Counted from the stretch's first letter, positions 1-7,321 are shown. The stretch is DNA of 11,267 nucleotides from Solirubrobacterales bacterium (GCA_003157595.1 PMKB01000335.1:1-11267); one strand, 5' to 3'. Notes: a model not told the origin generated them from the letters alone. A program made the numbers and translations.

Positions 1-909
1 CACGCCGCCCGTCGCGCCGGTCTGGAACAAGGCCGTTCCCTCCCACAGCGCTCCAACGGCCATTACGATCTTTGTGGGACCCCCAGGGACGCCGAAGATG
101 CTCGAGTCGGTGAGGGACTTGCCCACATCGCCCGACGCATCGATCGCCTTCGCGATCCCCGTGCAGTTGGCGGAATTCGGGTTGATCTCGATCGTGTTTT
201 TCCCGGTGACCTGGTTCAGCGGGCACTCATTGGCCCACAGGAAGTAGTCGTCGAGGCTGAACCCGTCGCCGACACTCCCGATGAGGTAGCCCGGGTGAGC
301 GGTGTTGAGTGCCGTACCGTCCGCAAGGAACTGTTGCCAGGTTGTCGGAATCGGTGCGGTGCCGAAGAACTGGCTGTAGAGCGTCGGGTTGACCCAGAGC
401 ACCTCCGCCGCGCTGTCATTGCGCAGGCAGATGATCTGGCCGCTTGGTGTCGTGCAACCGCTCATCGAGGTGCCCGCGAAACCGCCGAGAACCTTCTTCG
501 GGACGTAGCTCTTCAGGTTGAGCAGGTCGTTGTACGGCGCCGAACCGAGCTGGACCGCGTCGTAGTTCTGCGAGTCGAACATCACGTCCGGGGCGCTCGA
601 CGGCCAGCCCGTGCGGTTCCACAGAGCAAACTTCCCCTGCAGCACGCCGGTGCCGTTCTCGTTGCCGTTGTAGATCACCCACTTGATGTTGGCGTGAGGA
701 TTGGCCTTCATGTAGGCCTTCTCGTAGGGCACGCGAGCCGTGTCGATCCAGACGATGAGCGGCGGTGCAGCGGCCTTCGCGCCCGCGCTGGCGACGCCGA
801 CGACGGCGACTGTCCCGCCAGCGATAGCGAGTGCGGTGCATGCGATGAGCGCCGTGCAAAGCCCGCGCCTGCGGGTGCGCCGGAGCTTCATCGCGATAGA
901 TGAACTCAT
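1..909 (-). CDS. Sugar ABC transporter substrate-binding protein (partial, C-terminus beyond left edge)
   Basis: The frame is open from an ATG at 909 to the window edge, giving 303 residues and no stop, so the 3' end lies outside. Residues 8-15 are basic (KLRRTRRR) and are followed by a hydrophobic stretch to about residue 40 ending VASA-GAK, a likely Sec signal peptide. An LIAC at 21-24 resembles a lipobox but sits early in the hydrophobic region, so lipoprotein status is uncertain. The mature part begins with PLIVWID and continues with an aromatic and Asn-rich pattern typical of family 1 extracellular solute-binding proteins that capture sugars for CUT1 importers. Two cysteines frame a short loop (CTTPSGQIIC) and could form a disulfide. 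GGAAAGG lies 9 bases before the ATG; the in-frame ATG six codons on has no such site. The racemase-like gene ends 96 bp upstream on the same strand, so the two may be cotranscribed. Sugar specificity cannot be read, and a second transporter beyond the left edge is possible. Confidence 0.85.
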   Translation of the reverse strand, partial: MSSSIAMKLRRTRRRGLCTALIACTALAIAGGTVAVVGVASAGAKAAAPPLIVWIDTARVPYEKAYMKANPHANIKWVIYNGNENGTGVLQGKFALWNRTGWPSSAPDVMFDSQNYDAVQLGSAPYNDLLNLKSYVPKKVLGGFAGTSMSGCTTPSGQIICLRNDSAAEVLWVNPTLYSQFFGTAPIPTTWQQFLADGTALNTAHPGYLIGSVGDGFSLDDYFLWANECPLNQVTGKNTIEINPNSANCTGIAKAIDASGDVGKSLTDSSIFGVPGGPTKIVMAVGALWEGTALFQTGATGGV

Positions 910-1005
910 GGTGTGAAACACCTTTCCTCTCTGATGATGTTTACGCAGTGTGTTATCGGGTAGATTGGGTTCGGGTTGCCACCGCTACGCCAACCGACGG
1001 GCCGC

Positions 1006-2136
1006 TCAGCTCGCACCCGCCTCGCGATGCAGTAGGGCCGCCTCGTCGAGATCAACGACGTACTGCTCGAGCTCGGCCGGATACTCGAACCCCGGCTGAA
1101 GGCCCACCCCCGGACCCGGCGGTGCGGCGACCATTCCGGTTGCGCTGATGCCGGCTTCGCGCTTCGCCGGGCACGTGGTCACGAGCGACTCGTAATACGT
1201 GCAGTTCGAGATCGCCATGCACAGATGTCGCGCATAGATCGTCGGCCCGTGCGGCTCCGCGCGAAGCCGGAATGCGTCGGCGAGATGGGCGATCCGCATC
1301 GCGCCGGTGAAGCCGCCCTTCAACTCGGTGCTCACGCGGACGAACGTGGCACAGCCGGACGCGATGAAGTCGGCTGCGTTCATGTGAGCGCCGTCGGAGG
1401 TTTCCGCGATGTTCAACGGCACGCGAACGCGCTCCGCAAGCCACTTGTACGCGGTGATGCTGAACTCGCGGATTGGCTCCTCGTACCAGAGGTAGCCGGC
1501 GTCGGACAGCGCGTCGCCGACATAGATCGCGTCGGCGAGATCAAACGCGGCCGACCCGTCGTACATCAACGGCACCTCATCGCCCACGTGCTCGCGCACC
1601 GCGAGACACAGCTTCGCGTCGCGCCGCGCGTCGCCCCAAGCGTGGAGCTTGATCGCCGGGTACCCGAGGTGCAGGCACTGTGTCGCAACCTCGAGATAGG
1701 TCTCGAGGTTGTCGAATGTCGATGTCGAGGCGTAGGCCGGGATCTCGCGGCGGAACCCCCCGAGCAGCTCCCAGACCGGGGAGCCGTAATAGCGGCCGGC
1801 GAGGTCCCACAGGGCCTTGTCCACGACCGCAAGCAGATCGAGCGACAACTCCTCGGTGCGGTCAAGCTCCCAGATCCGCTCCCAGAGCCACTCCCGCCGC
1901 AGCGGATCCGCGCCAATCAACTCGTCGCGCAGCAGGCGCTCGACCGTGTCCGCCACGACGACCGCGCTACCACGGCGAGGAACCACTGCCACGCCGTCGA
2001 CGCCCTCGTCGGTACGCAGCCGCAAGACAGCGACCCGTCCGTCGACCGGACCACCGCGCAGACCGTCGCGCCACTCGAACTGCGGTTCAGCCGCAGGCGC
2101 GAACACGTCAAAGCACTCCACCTCAGTGATGCGCAA
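1006..2136 (-). CDS. Mandelate racemase / muconate lactonizing enzyme family protein (enolase superfamily)
   Basis: This is a 376-residue enolase-superfamily protein of normal length. An N-terminal capping domain (about 1-130) is followed by the TIM barrel. Visible are a Lys-x-His in place of the usual Lys-x-Lys (K163, H165, in AIKLHAWGD), probable metal ligands D193 (MYDG), E219/E220 (WYEEP) and E245 (NIAETSDG), and H296 (RAEPHGP) at the usual catalytic histidine. The Asp that normally pairs with that His, five residues before the Gly-Gly of the seventh strand, appears to be Ser (S269 in RVSTELKGG). It therefore probably dehydrates or epimerises a sugar acid, but the substrate cannot be assigned and it is not a standard mandelate racemase. 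The start is a TTG preceded by AGGAGG four bases away. An operator-like palindrome lies 47 bp upstream. It sits between GntR-1 and the solute-binding protein on the same strand, suggesting a role in the same sugar pathway. Confidence 0.88.
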   Translation of the reverse strand: MRITEVECFDVFAPAAEPQFEWRDGLRGGPVDGRVAVLRLRTDEGVDGVAVVPRRGSAVVVADTVERLLRDELIGADPLRREWLWERIWELDRTEELSLDLLAVVDKALWDLAGRYYGSPVWELLGGFRREIPAYASTSTFDNLETYLEVATQCLHLGYPAIKLHAWGDARRDAKLCLAVREHVGDEVPLMYDGSAAFDLADAIYVGDALSDAGYLWYEEPIREFSITAYKWLAERVRVPLNIAETSDGAHMNAADFIASGCATFVRVSTELKGGFTGAMRIAHLADAFRLRAEPHGPTIYARHLCMAISNCTYYESLVTTCPAKREAGISATGMVAAPPGPGVGLQPGFEYPAELEQYVVDLDEAALLHREAGAS

Positions 2137-2182
2137 CGCCCCTCCTAGCGGTTGCTGCCCGCAACCGGCGGGCTGACCAATA

Positions 2183-2198
2183 GAACAGACGTATGATC
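2183..2198. promoter_or_regulatory. Operator-like inverted repeat upstream of the racemase-like gene
   Basis: The site reads GAACAGACGTATGATC, with arms matching at 5 of 7 positions around a central CG. On the minus strand its arms (ATCATA and TCTGTT) each differ by one base from the ATCAGA / TCTGAT arms of the better site at 7910-7925. It lies 47 bp before the TTG start at 2136, a position suited to repression or autoregulated control by a neighbouring GntR protein. The rest of the 246-bp gap between GntR-1 and the racemase-like gene shows no ORF with a credible start. I see no clear -35/-10 pair there. This is a pattern match only. Confidence 0.4.
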
Positions 2199-2382
2199 TC
2201 AGACTACTGGGGGGGAATGCAAGTGGGAACCGTCACTCAGGCGACTGCGACCCGCGCCGAGGGCTGCGGCGTTGCAATTGATAAGGACCCAGCGTGTCGG
2301 ACGGCACCGAGCGGCACGGCGGGTGGCAAGCGCACACCGCAGACGTGTTGAGATGCGCCTGCTTCGGCGCTGACGGAGAAGG

Positions 2383-3123
2383 CTAGGTCGGACGGCGTGC
2401 CCGGCGCGCGAGCCACGCCCCTAGGATGTGCTCGCGCATCGCAGCGGCGGCTCCGTCGGCGTCCCGCTCCGCGAGCCGCTCATAGATCGTGACGTGCCCG
2501 CGGTGGGAGGAGGCGTGATCCTCGGCAGTTCTCCTTCCGGTGTAGCGCAGGCTGGCTCTGGCGTGCGGATGGATCGACCGAATGATCGACCGGCCCAGCT
2601 GGTTTCCCGAGCCCCGAAGGATAAGGTCGTGGTACTCGGTGTCCGCAAGCTCGTACGCCTCATACTGGCCCAGTAGCTGCTCGAGTGCCATCAGCGCCGC
2701 ACGTAGGTCTCTGAGCTGGCCGTCGGTCATCACCTGGGCCGCCCGGCGCGTCATCTGAGACTCGAGCCCGACGCGCACGTCAATTAGATCGTCGAGGGTT
2801 CTGAGCGTCTCGTCGTAGCGGATCGATGCGTCGAGCACGAGCGGGTCCAACAGGTTCCACTGCTCCAGAGTCGTCACCGTCGTGCCCTGGCCCTGTCTTA
2901 CACGGACGAGCCCCTTCTCCTCGAGCACTTTCACCGACTCGCGAATCACGCTTCGGCTGACACCGAATGCCTCGCACAGCTCACGCTCCGTCGGGAGCGT
3001 CGAATCCGGCTGGAGTGCCCCGCTCACGATGTTGTCGATGATCCTCGACAGCACAGCCGCCCCGAGTCGCGCCGGCCGGCGCGGCGGGCGGCTGTTGATC
3101 AGCTCATCGAGGGGCGCGGTCAT
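2383..3123 (-). CDS. FadR-type GntR family transcriptional regulator (GntR-1)
   Basis: The protein is 246 residues when started at the ATG at 3123. An open frame extends 36 codons further upstream, but that part is Arg-rich low-complexity sequence and the family normally starts just before the winged helix. A GntR DNA-binding domain spans about 16-86 (LPTERELCEAFGVSRSVIRESV, then the wing GLVRVRQGQGT). The FCD effector domain follows at about 105-240, with D161 and H165 (ADTEYHDLIL), H210 and H232 (MREHI) matching the Asp/His metal-binding set of FCD proteins, so a metal-assisted carboxylic or sugar-acid ligand is likely. Its ATG overlaps the stop of a small upstream ORF as ATGA, which suggests translational coupling. 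The shine-dalgarno is weak (GGGAT). Being next to an enolase-superfamily gene and a sugar transporter gene, it probably represses this locus in response to a pathway acid. Confidence 0.9.
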   Translation of the reverse strand: MTAPLDELINSRPPRRPARLGAAVLSRIIDNIVSGALQPDSTLPTERELCEAFGVSRSVIRESVKVLEEKGLVRVRQGQGTTVTTLEQWNLLDPLVLDASIRYDETLRTLDDLIDVRVGLESQMTRRAAQVMTDGQLRDLRAALMALEQLLGQYEAYELADTEYHDLILRGSGNQLGRSIIRSIHPHARASLRYTGRRTAEDHASSHRGHVTIYERLAERDADGAAAAMREHILGAWLARRARRPT

Positions 3124-3308
3124 CGTTGCGATCCCGGTGTGGCCGTGCTGGGCGAGGCGAGTTCGGCGATCCGCTCGGCGGGCGGCGAGCCGCTCTCGCT
3201 CTTTGGGGCGCCGATCTGCTCGTGCAAGCACTCGAGATCCGCGAGCTCCACCGACTCGACTTCGAGCAGTCCTGCCTCGACACGCAAGGCGAGGCCGCTC
3301 GCGTTCAC
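3120..3308 (-). CDS. Small hypothetical protein coupled to GntR-1
   Basis: I do not recognise this 62-residue ORF. It starts at a GTG (3308) with AGGGGA nine bases upstream and ends with a TGA that overlaps the GntR-1 start as ATGA. Its codons look coding: third positions are mostly G or C, GAG, CTC, GTC and GCC are frequent, and second positions are A/T-rich, giving an acidic segment rich in Leu, Val and Glu (LLEVESVELADLECLHEQIG) followed by a Ser/Pro-rich tail. No signal peptide or membrane segment is seen. It could be a leader gene setting GntR-1 translation, the tail of a decayed larger gene, or an in-frame artefact of high GC. The antisense frame is open too, so coding status is unproven. 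Confidence 0.35.
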   Translation of the reverse strand: MNASGLALRVEAGLLEVESVELADLECLHEQIGAPKSESGSPPAERIAELASPSTATPGSQR

Positions 3309-3759
3309 GAGATCGCGTCCCCTGACACTAACGTAAACCACGTAGCAAGCATTACACGACGTGAACCCGAGTGCCACTCCGGTGGACCCGCCGGCGAACA
3401 CCTCGTCCACGCCTCCGCCCCCACCGTCACCGCCTTCTGGCAAACGGCAGGCCTCGCGGCCTTCGCCGCGCCGGCATGCGCCCACAACAGACAGAATCGT
3501 GTCTCCGGCGCCCGCGTCGTATCGGGTCCGTGCTCTCGACGGCGCCGATCGAGGTCTGACTTGCTCGGACGGGCCGAGGACGGCCGGCGGAAGCCTAACG
3601 TCCGTTGGGCATATCCCCGATCAGTTGCGTCGAAGCCTGTGCGGCGGCAGGCAGTCGGGTCGCGCGGAAGGTCGGACAGCAGGATTGCGTCTTCTTTGAC
3701 GTCCAGCTCGAGTGTGCTGTCGCTTCACCGGCGGCAGTCGGTCGCGGAATTCGCGGCCC
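3309..3759. other. 451-bp gap without a credible gene; probable decayed DNA and promoter
   Basis: Open frames here have Arg/Pro/Ser-rich products typical of non-coding GC-rich DNA. A slightly AT-richer patch at about 3320-3360 may hold the promoter for the small ORF and GntR-1. Two short minus-strand stretches look protein-like: 3378-3413 reads GVDEVFAGGSTG, matching the GVDGxFxxGSTG signature of DapA-family aldolases, and about 3650-3718 reads STLELDVKEDAILLSDLPR. Neither continues into a recognisable domain. They may be relics. Confidence 0.4.
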
Positions 3760-4491
3760 TCAGACGCTGCGCGCGCTGCCGGCGAGCTCGCCGCCGTTGA
3801 GCGTCTTGCCCGCAGCAATGCGTTGCGCCAGCCAGCGCTCGCCGTCGGCGAGATGGAGCAGATCGGCGGCGCTGGCCTGTTCGGCGTCGCGAGCGCGCAG
3901 TGCTTCGAGGATGTCGCGGTGGCGCTGCTTGGTGATCTCGACCGCGCCGTGCTCGGTGATCGAGCGCCACAGGCGCGCGCGCACCATGCCGCCGGAGAGG
4001 CTCTGAATGATCGAGGCGAGTGTTGCGTTGTCGGCTGCCGCGACGATGATGCGATGGAACTCCGAGTCGGCGTCGACGAACGCTTGCGTCGTCTCGGCCT
4101 CGTCCATCTCCTGCAGGCAAGCCTCGAGCGCGAGGAAACCCTCCTCGGTGAGCCGCGTGGCGGCGAGGCCCGTGGCGACCGGCTCGAGGATCTTCCGTAC
4201 GCGGTGTACCTCGAGTAGCGTCGTTCCTTCGAGCAGATCACCGACGAATCCCATCCCCATCAGCAAGACGTCGGCATCGAGGCTCGTCACGTACGTGCCA
4301 TCGCCGACACGCGTGTCGAGCACGCCGATCAGGGCGAGGGCGCGAACCGCCTCGCGCAGCGAGTTGCGCGAAAGCCCCAGCCGCGCGGCGAGGTCCTGCT
4401 CCCGAGGCAGTCTCGCTCCCGCGCTGAACTCGCCGGACATGATCAGATCCTTGATCTTGGCTATTGCTTGATCCGTCAGCGCTGGTGCCAT
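3760..4491 (-). CDS. FadR-type GntR family transcriptional regulator (GntR-2)
   Basis: The 243-residue protein has a winged-helix GntR domain at about 5-70 (ARLPREQDLAARLGLSRNSL as helix-turn-helix, RVGDGTYVTS as the wing) and an FCD ligand domain at about 92-225. D142 and H146 (ADSEFHRII), H191 (RHRDILEAL) and H213 fit the FCD metal-binding pattern. The ATG at 4491 has GGAGG five bases upstream, a strong site that settles the start. It is only distantly similar to GntR-1 (different recognition helices: SRNSLREAV against SRSVIRESV), so the two may read different operators or ligands. It lies downstream of the lactonase gene on the same strand, separated by about 490 bp of decayed genes, and probably has its own promoter. 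A half-site of the locus-wide operator motif occurs at 4521-4530 and could serve autoregulation. Confidence 0.92.
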   Translation of the reverse strand: MAPALTDQAIAKIKDLIMSGEFSAGARLPREQDLAARLGLSRNSLREAVRALALIGVLDTRVGDGTYVTSLDADVLLMGMGFVGDLLEGTTLLEVHRVRKILEPVATGLAATRLTEEGFLALEACLQEMDEAETTQAFVDADSEFHRIIVAAADNATLASIIQSLSGGMVRARLWRSITEHGAVEITKQRHRDILEALRARDAEQASAADLLHLADGERWLAQRIAAGKTLNGGELAGSARSV

Positions 4492-4520
4492 CGGTCCTCC
4501 GTTCGTGCAGGGAGGCTCAT

Positions 4521-4530
4521 GATGTCCGAA
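4521..4530. promoter_or_regulatory. Weak operator half-site upstream of GntR-2
   Basis: GATGTCCGAA shares the GATGTC-[TC]-G-A half of the sites at 7560-7575 and 7910-7925, but the other arm is not conserved. It lies about 30 bp before the GntR-2 start codon, a usual place for an autoregulatory site. A ten-base match in a motif-rich search can be chance. Confidence 0.2.
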
Positions 4531-4589
4531 GCAAGCCGCCGCTGCTTTCCGGGCGATTGAAGATTGAAGCCTCCTGGAACGGACAGACG

Positions 4590-4650
4590 GACCGAACCGG
4601 ATCGGCGCCGCCGGAGAGCTCGCGAGCGTCCCGCCGAGGAACCTCTCAGC
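4590..4650 (-). pseudogene. Relic of the 3' end of a second amidohydrolase/lactonase gene
   Basis: On the minus strand this segment aligns with the 3' end of the intact lactonase gene at 4982-5043. Over 48 aligned positions (4604-4650 against 4996-5043) I count 38 identities, 9 mismatches and one single-base gap. The intact gene encodes AEKLLGGNARELYGVA here; restoring one missing base in the relic gives AERFLGGNARELSGGA. The deletion breaks the frame, and nothing of the rest of an amidohydrolase is found upstream, where a LacI relic begins instead. The amino-acid differences suggest a diverged paralogue rather than a fresh duplication. Confidence 0.6.
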
Positions 4651-4653
4651 GCG

Positions 4654-4934
4654 TCATGCAGCATGGCCATGGGCCACCGGCGTCAAGCTGCTGATGTCGC
4701 GAGCAATTGGCGGGAGCCTCATCGTCGGCCCGCCGCGCAGCGACCGCGCGGCGGGGTGGGGGTGGTATCTCAGCTCGTTCGCGATGGCGCGCACCCGATC
4801 ACGGGTCGCCGGCGTGACCCGAATGACCCGAAGCTTCACCGGCGCGTCGTTGAGGACGCGCGATACGGTGCTCGGGCTGACGGCTCTGCTGCGGCAGCGA
4901 TGTCCTGCAGCGTCGCAGGCCGGTGCCTACTGTG
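4654..4934 (-). pseudogene. LacI-family regulator, frameshifted and truncated
   Basis: Two minus-strand frames together give the N-terminus of a LacI regulator. The first reads SRHRPATLQDIAAAA (from about 4931), the start of the helix-turn-helix. About one turn later the frame shifts to VSPSTVSRVLNDAPV, the recognition helix, then TPATRDRVRAIANEL and HPHPAARSLRGG, the hinge region of LacI proteins, and TMRLPPIARDISS, the first strand of the ligand domain. After that the similarity stops and a TGA ends the frame at 4654. About 270 residues of the sugar-binding domain are gone. AGGAGG lies upstream, but the codon at the expected start is CAC, so the start codon also seems lost. The family senses sugars, so this was probably an earlier regulator of the same locus. 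Confidence 0.82.
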
Positions 4935-4983
4935 GTCGCTGGGGTCCTCCTGGCCGCCATACCGGCGATCACTCGTGAACGGA

Positions 4984-5835
4984 TCAGACCGGAGCGGCTA
5001 CGCCGTAAAGCTCGCGCGCGTTCCCACCGAGGAGCTTCTCTGCATGATCGGGCGCGGCATCTCTGAGCGCGCGCGACGTCAGACCCCAGACCCGATTGAA
5101 CTCTCCGTTCATCAGCGAGTAGGGCCAGTCGCTGCCGCACATGAGGCGCGCCGGACCAAAGCATTCGACGGCGGTATCGATCGCGGGGCGCAGGTCGTCG
5201 ATCGTCCAGTCGGCCTTGCCAAGTGCCGTGTTTAGCCCCGACACCTTCGCGAAGACGTTCGGGCAGTCCGCCGTGGCACGAAGGGCCGATGCCCAGCCTG
5301 CCATCTCCGGCGTGCCGATCGGCGGCTTGCCGAGGTGGTCGATGACGATGCGCAGACGCGGGAAGCGCTCGACGAGGCTCAACACGTCGTCGAAGTGGTG
5401 CGGCCAGACGACCGGGATCTCGAGTATGAGATCCCGCTGCTCGAGCATCGCCACGCATTCGAGTACCTGCGGCCTGACGAGCCAGTGCTCGGGCTCACCG
5501 TGCGAGAGGTGGCGGACCCCGCGAAACTTTGGTCTTGCCGCTAGCTCCTCCAGCCGGCTCTCGGCGCGCGCGGGATCGTCGAGGCAGCACCACGCGGTCA
5601 CAGCGCCGATCCACTCGCTGCGCGCGGCCTCCTCGAAGAGGTAGTCGGTATCGGAGTCGAGTGCTGCGCCTTGGACGAGGATCACGCGATCGATGCCGTT
5701 GGCGGTGAGCAGCGGCACGATGTCGTCGGGTCCGAACGGGCGGGCGATCGGCGCGTGCTCCTCGGTCATCCACGGCTGTGGCGTGTGCTCTGCGTTCCAG
5801 AGGTGGACGTGGCCGTCGATCGTCATGGTCGCCAT
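4984..5835 (-). CDS. Amidohydrolase family 2 protein, probable sugar-acid lactonase (L-fuconolactonase / L-rhamnonolactonase type)
   Basis: This 283-residue TIM-barrel metal hydrolase shows the COG3618-type motifs in order: H9-x-H11 in DGHVHLW, the GVRHLSHGE segment near 106-114, H146/H147 in VWPHHFDD, H167 in IDHLGKPP, K198 in AKVSGL and D236 in CGSDWPYS. The family hydrolyses sugar lactones such as L-fucono-1,5-lactone and L-rhamnono-1,4-lactone in the cytoplasm. The gene starts 2 bases after the stop of the fuconate dehydratase gene, so the two are almost certainly one operon. The lactonase supplies the aldonate that the dehydratase consumes, which favours L-fuconolactone. The ATG at 5835 has only a weak upstream site, and an in-frame ATG three codons later (5826) is possible; coupling to the upstream stop may matter more. 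The exact lactone is an inference from context. Confidence 0.88.
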   Translation of the reverse strand: MATMTIDGHVHLWNAEHTPQPWMTEEHAPIARPFGPDDIVPLLTANGIDRVILVQGAALDSDTDYLFEEAARSEWIGAVTAWCCLDDPARAESRLEELAARPKFRGVRHLSHGEPEHWLVRPQVLECVAMLEQRDLILEIPVVWPHHFDDVLSLVERFPRLRIVIDHLGKPPIGTPEMAGWASALRATADCPNVFAKVSGLNTALGKADWTIDDLRPAIDTAVECFGPARLMCGSDWPYSLMNGEFNRVWGLTSRALRDAAPDHAEKLLGGNARELYGVAAPV

Positions 5836-5837
5836 GG

Positions 5838-7169
5838 CTATCCGCTTGCGCCAACCGGCGCAGTGGTCGGGCTCCGCTCGCTCCAGGCGGCGCCGGTCGG
5901 GAACTCGTAGCGATCGAGCGACGCCGGGAGCATCTCAACGCTGTAGCCCGCCGCCTGCGGCGCGAGGTAGCGTCCGTCACGGACGACGGCTGGATGGCGG
6001 AAGTGCTCGTGCAGGTGGTCGACCCATTCGACCACGCGGTCCTCGAGCGATCCGCTCACCGCGATGTAGTCGAACATCGCGAGATGCTGCACGTACTCGC
6101 ACAGGCCAACCCCTCCGGCGTGCGGGCAGATCGGGATACCGAACTTCGCGGCCAGCAGGATGATTGCGAGCGCCTCGTTCACGCCGCCAACGCGGCAGGC
6201 GTCGAGCTGGCAGACGTCGATCGCCTCGGCCTGGAACAGCTGCTTGAAGATCACCCGGTTCTGCACGTGTTCCCCGGTCGCAACGCGGATCGGTGCGATC
6301 TCGCGGCGAATGCGGGCGTGCCCGAGCACGTCGTCGGGGCTCGTCGGCTCCTCGATCCACCACGGGTCGTACTTGCCGAGAACCGCCATCGCTGCGATCG
6401 CCTCATCGACGCCCCAGGCCTGGTTGGCGTCCATCATCAACACGCCTTCGGTCCCCAGCACCTCACGGATCAGGGCTGCGCGCCTCGCATCTGACTCGGT
6501 GTCGGCGCCGACCTTCATCTTGACGTGAGTGAAACCGGCCTCGGCGGCTTCGCTGACCAGGCGAGCGATCTTTTCGTCGCCGTAGCCGAGCCAGCCGGCG
6601 GAAGTGGTGTAGGCCGGGTAGCCGCTTGCGAGGATCTCAGCGAGTCGTTCCTCGCGTCCGGCGCGCATCGATAGCAGCATGTCGAGCGCCTCGTCGCGGG
6701 ACAGCGCGTCCTCGATGTAGCGAAAGTCGATCGCCGCGACGAGCTGCTCGGGCTCGAGGCCCGCCAGCAGCCTGAACAGCGGCTTGCGCTCGCTCTTGGC
6801 CCACAGGTCCCAGACCGCGTTGACGATCACGCCGGTGGCGAGATGAATCACCCCTTTCTCCGGCCCGAGCCAGCGCAGCTGGTCCTCGGACGCGAGGCTG
6901 CGCCAGAACGTCGCCATCTCGCCAGTGATCTCCTCAAGCGTGCGACCAACAACGAGGTGCTCGAGCGCGCGCACCGCCGCAACGACGACCTCGGTGCCGC
7001 GACCGTTCGTGAATGTCAGGCCCGACCCTTCGAGTCCATCGGGAGAGTCAGTGCGCAGCACCACGTAGGCGCAGGAGTAATCGGGACTGCGATGCATCGC
7101 GTCCGATCCGTCGAGCGACAGCGACGTGGGAAAGCGTATGTCTCGGACATCGAGCGAAACGATTCTCAT
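5838..7169 (-). CDS. fucD: L-fuconate dehydratase (enolase superfamily)
   Basis: The product (443 residues) dehydrates L-fuconate to 2-keto-3-deoxy-L-fuconate, EC 4.2.1.68, in the cytoplasm. The N-terminus DVRDIRFPTSLSLDGSDAMH and GLEGSGLTFTNGRG are hallmark stretches of the bacterial FucD / human ENOSF1 group. The catalytic set is complete: K217-x-K219 (HVKMKVGAD), metal ligands D247 (MMDANQAWG), E273 (IEEPTSPDD) and E300 (ATGEHVQNR), then D323 (CQLDACRVGG) and H350 (CPHAGGVGL). From memory, the characterised Xanthomonas campestris enzyme has its acid/base residues at K220 and H351, one position away. The ATG at 7169 has AGGA about nine bases upstream. It is the first gene of an operon with the lactonase. 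Its upstream region carries a TTGACA promoter and two copies of a locus-wide repeat. Related activity on L-galactonate or D-arabinonate is possible. Confidence 0.95.
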   Translation of the reverse strand: MRIVSLDVRDIRFPTSLSLDGSDAMHRSPDYSCAYVVLRTDSPDGLEGSGLTFTNGRGTEVVVAAVRALEHLVVGRTLEEITGEMATFWRSLASEDQLRWLGPEKGVIHLATGVIVNAVWDLWAKSERKPLFRLLAGLEPEQLVAAIDFRYIEDALSRDEALDMLLSMRAGREERLAEILASGYPAYTTSAGWLGYGDEKIARLVSEAAEAGFTHVKMKVGADTESDARRAALIREVLGTEGVLMMDANQAWGVDEAIAAMAVLGKYDPWWIEEPTSPDDVLGHARIRREIAPIRVATGEHVQNRVIFKQLFQAEAIDVCQLDACRVGGVNEALAIILLAAKFGIPICPHAGGVGLCEYVQHLAMFDYIAVSGSLEDRVVEWVDHLHEHFRHPAVVRDGRYLAPQAAGYSVEMLPASLDRYEFPTGAAWSERSPTTAPVGASG

Positions 7170-7321
7170 CAGCTGGTCCTAGCGTTCTAAGCGCGCTGAG
7201 CGCAGTCACGCCTTCTGGACGCGGGCGATCGCTCGCGTGACGAGCACGACAAAGCCATGTGCTTCGGACGCCCTCCGAAAGTGGCAAGCCGTCCAAGTCT
7301 AAAACCTGGCATCCTCCAGCC

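Noticed and set aside
295..903. Long plus-strand open frame opposite the binding-protein gene
   Set aside because: Antisense shadow of a high-GC gene; the minus-strand product has a signal peptide and solute-binding protein features.
933..942. GATGATGTTT near the binding-protein start as a further operator copy
   Set aside because: Shares only GATGTTT with the repeats and needs an indel to align; not palindromic.
1225..2148. 307-codon plus-strand frame opposite the racemase-like gene
   Set aside because: Shadow; the minus-strand frame has the full enolase-superfamily motif set.
3124..3231. 36-codon N-terminal extension of GntR-1
   Set aside because: Arg-rich, no ribosome site found, and the same DNA reads better as the small ORF in another frame.
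3650..3718. Protein-like minus-strand stretch STLELDVKEDAILLSDLPR after GntR-2
   Set aside because: No start codon, a stop directly upstream, only about 20 good residues and no family recognised.
4555..4568. Tandem GATTGAA repeat upstream of GntR-2
   Set aside because: Two 7-base copies are too little to separate from chance.
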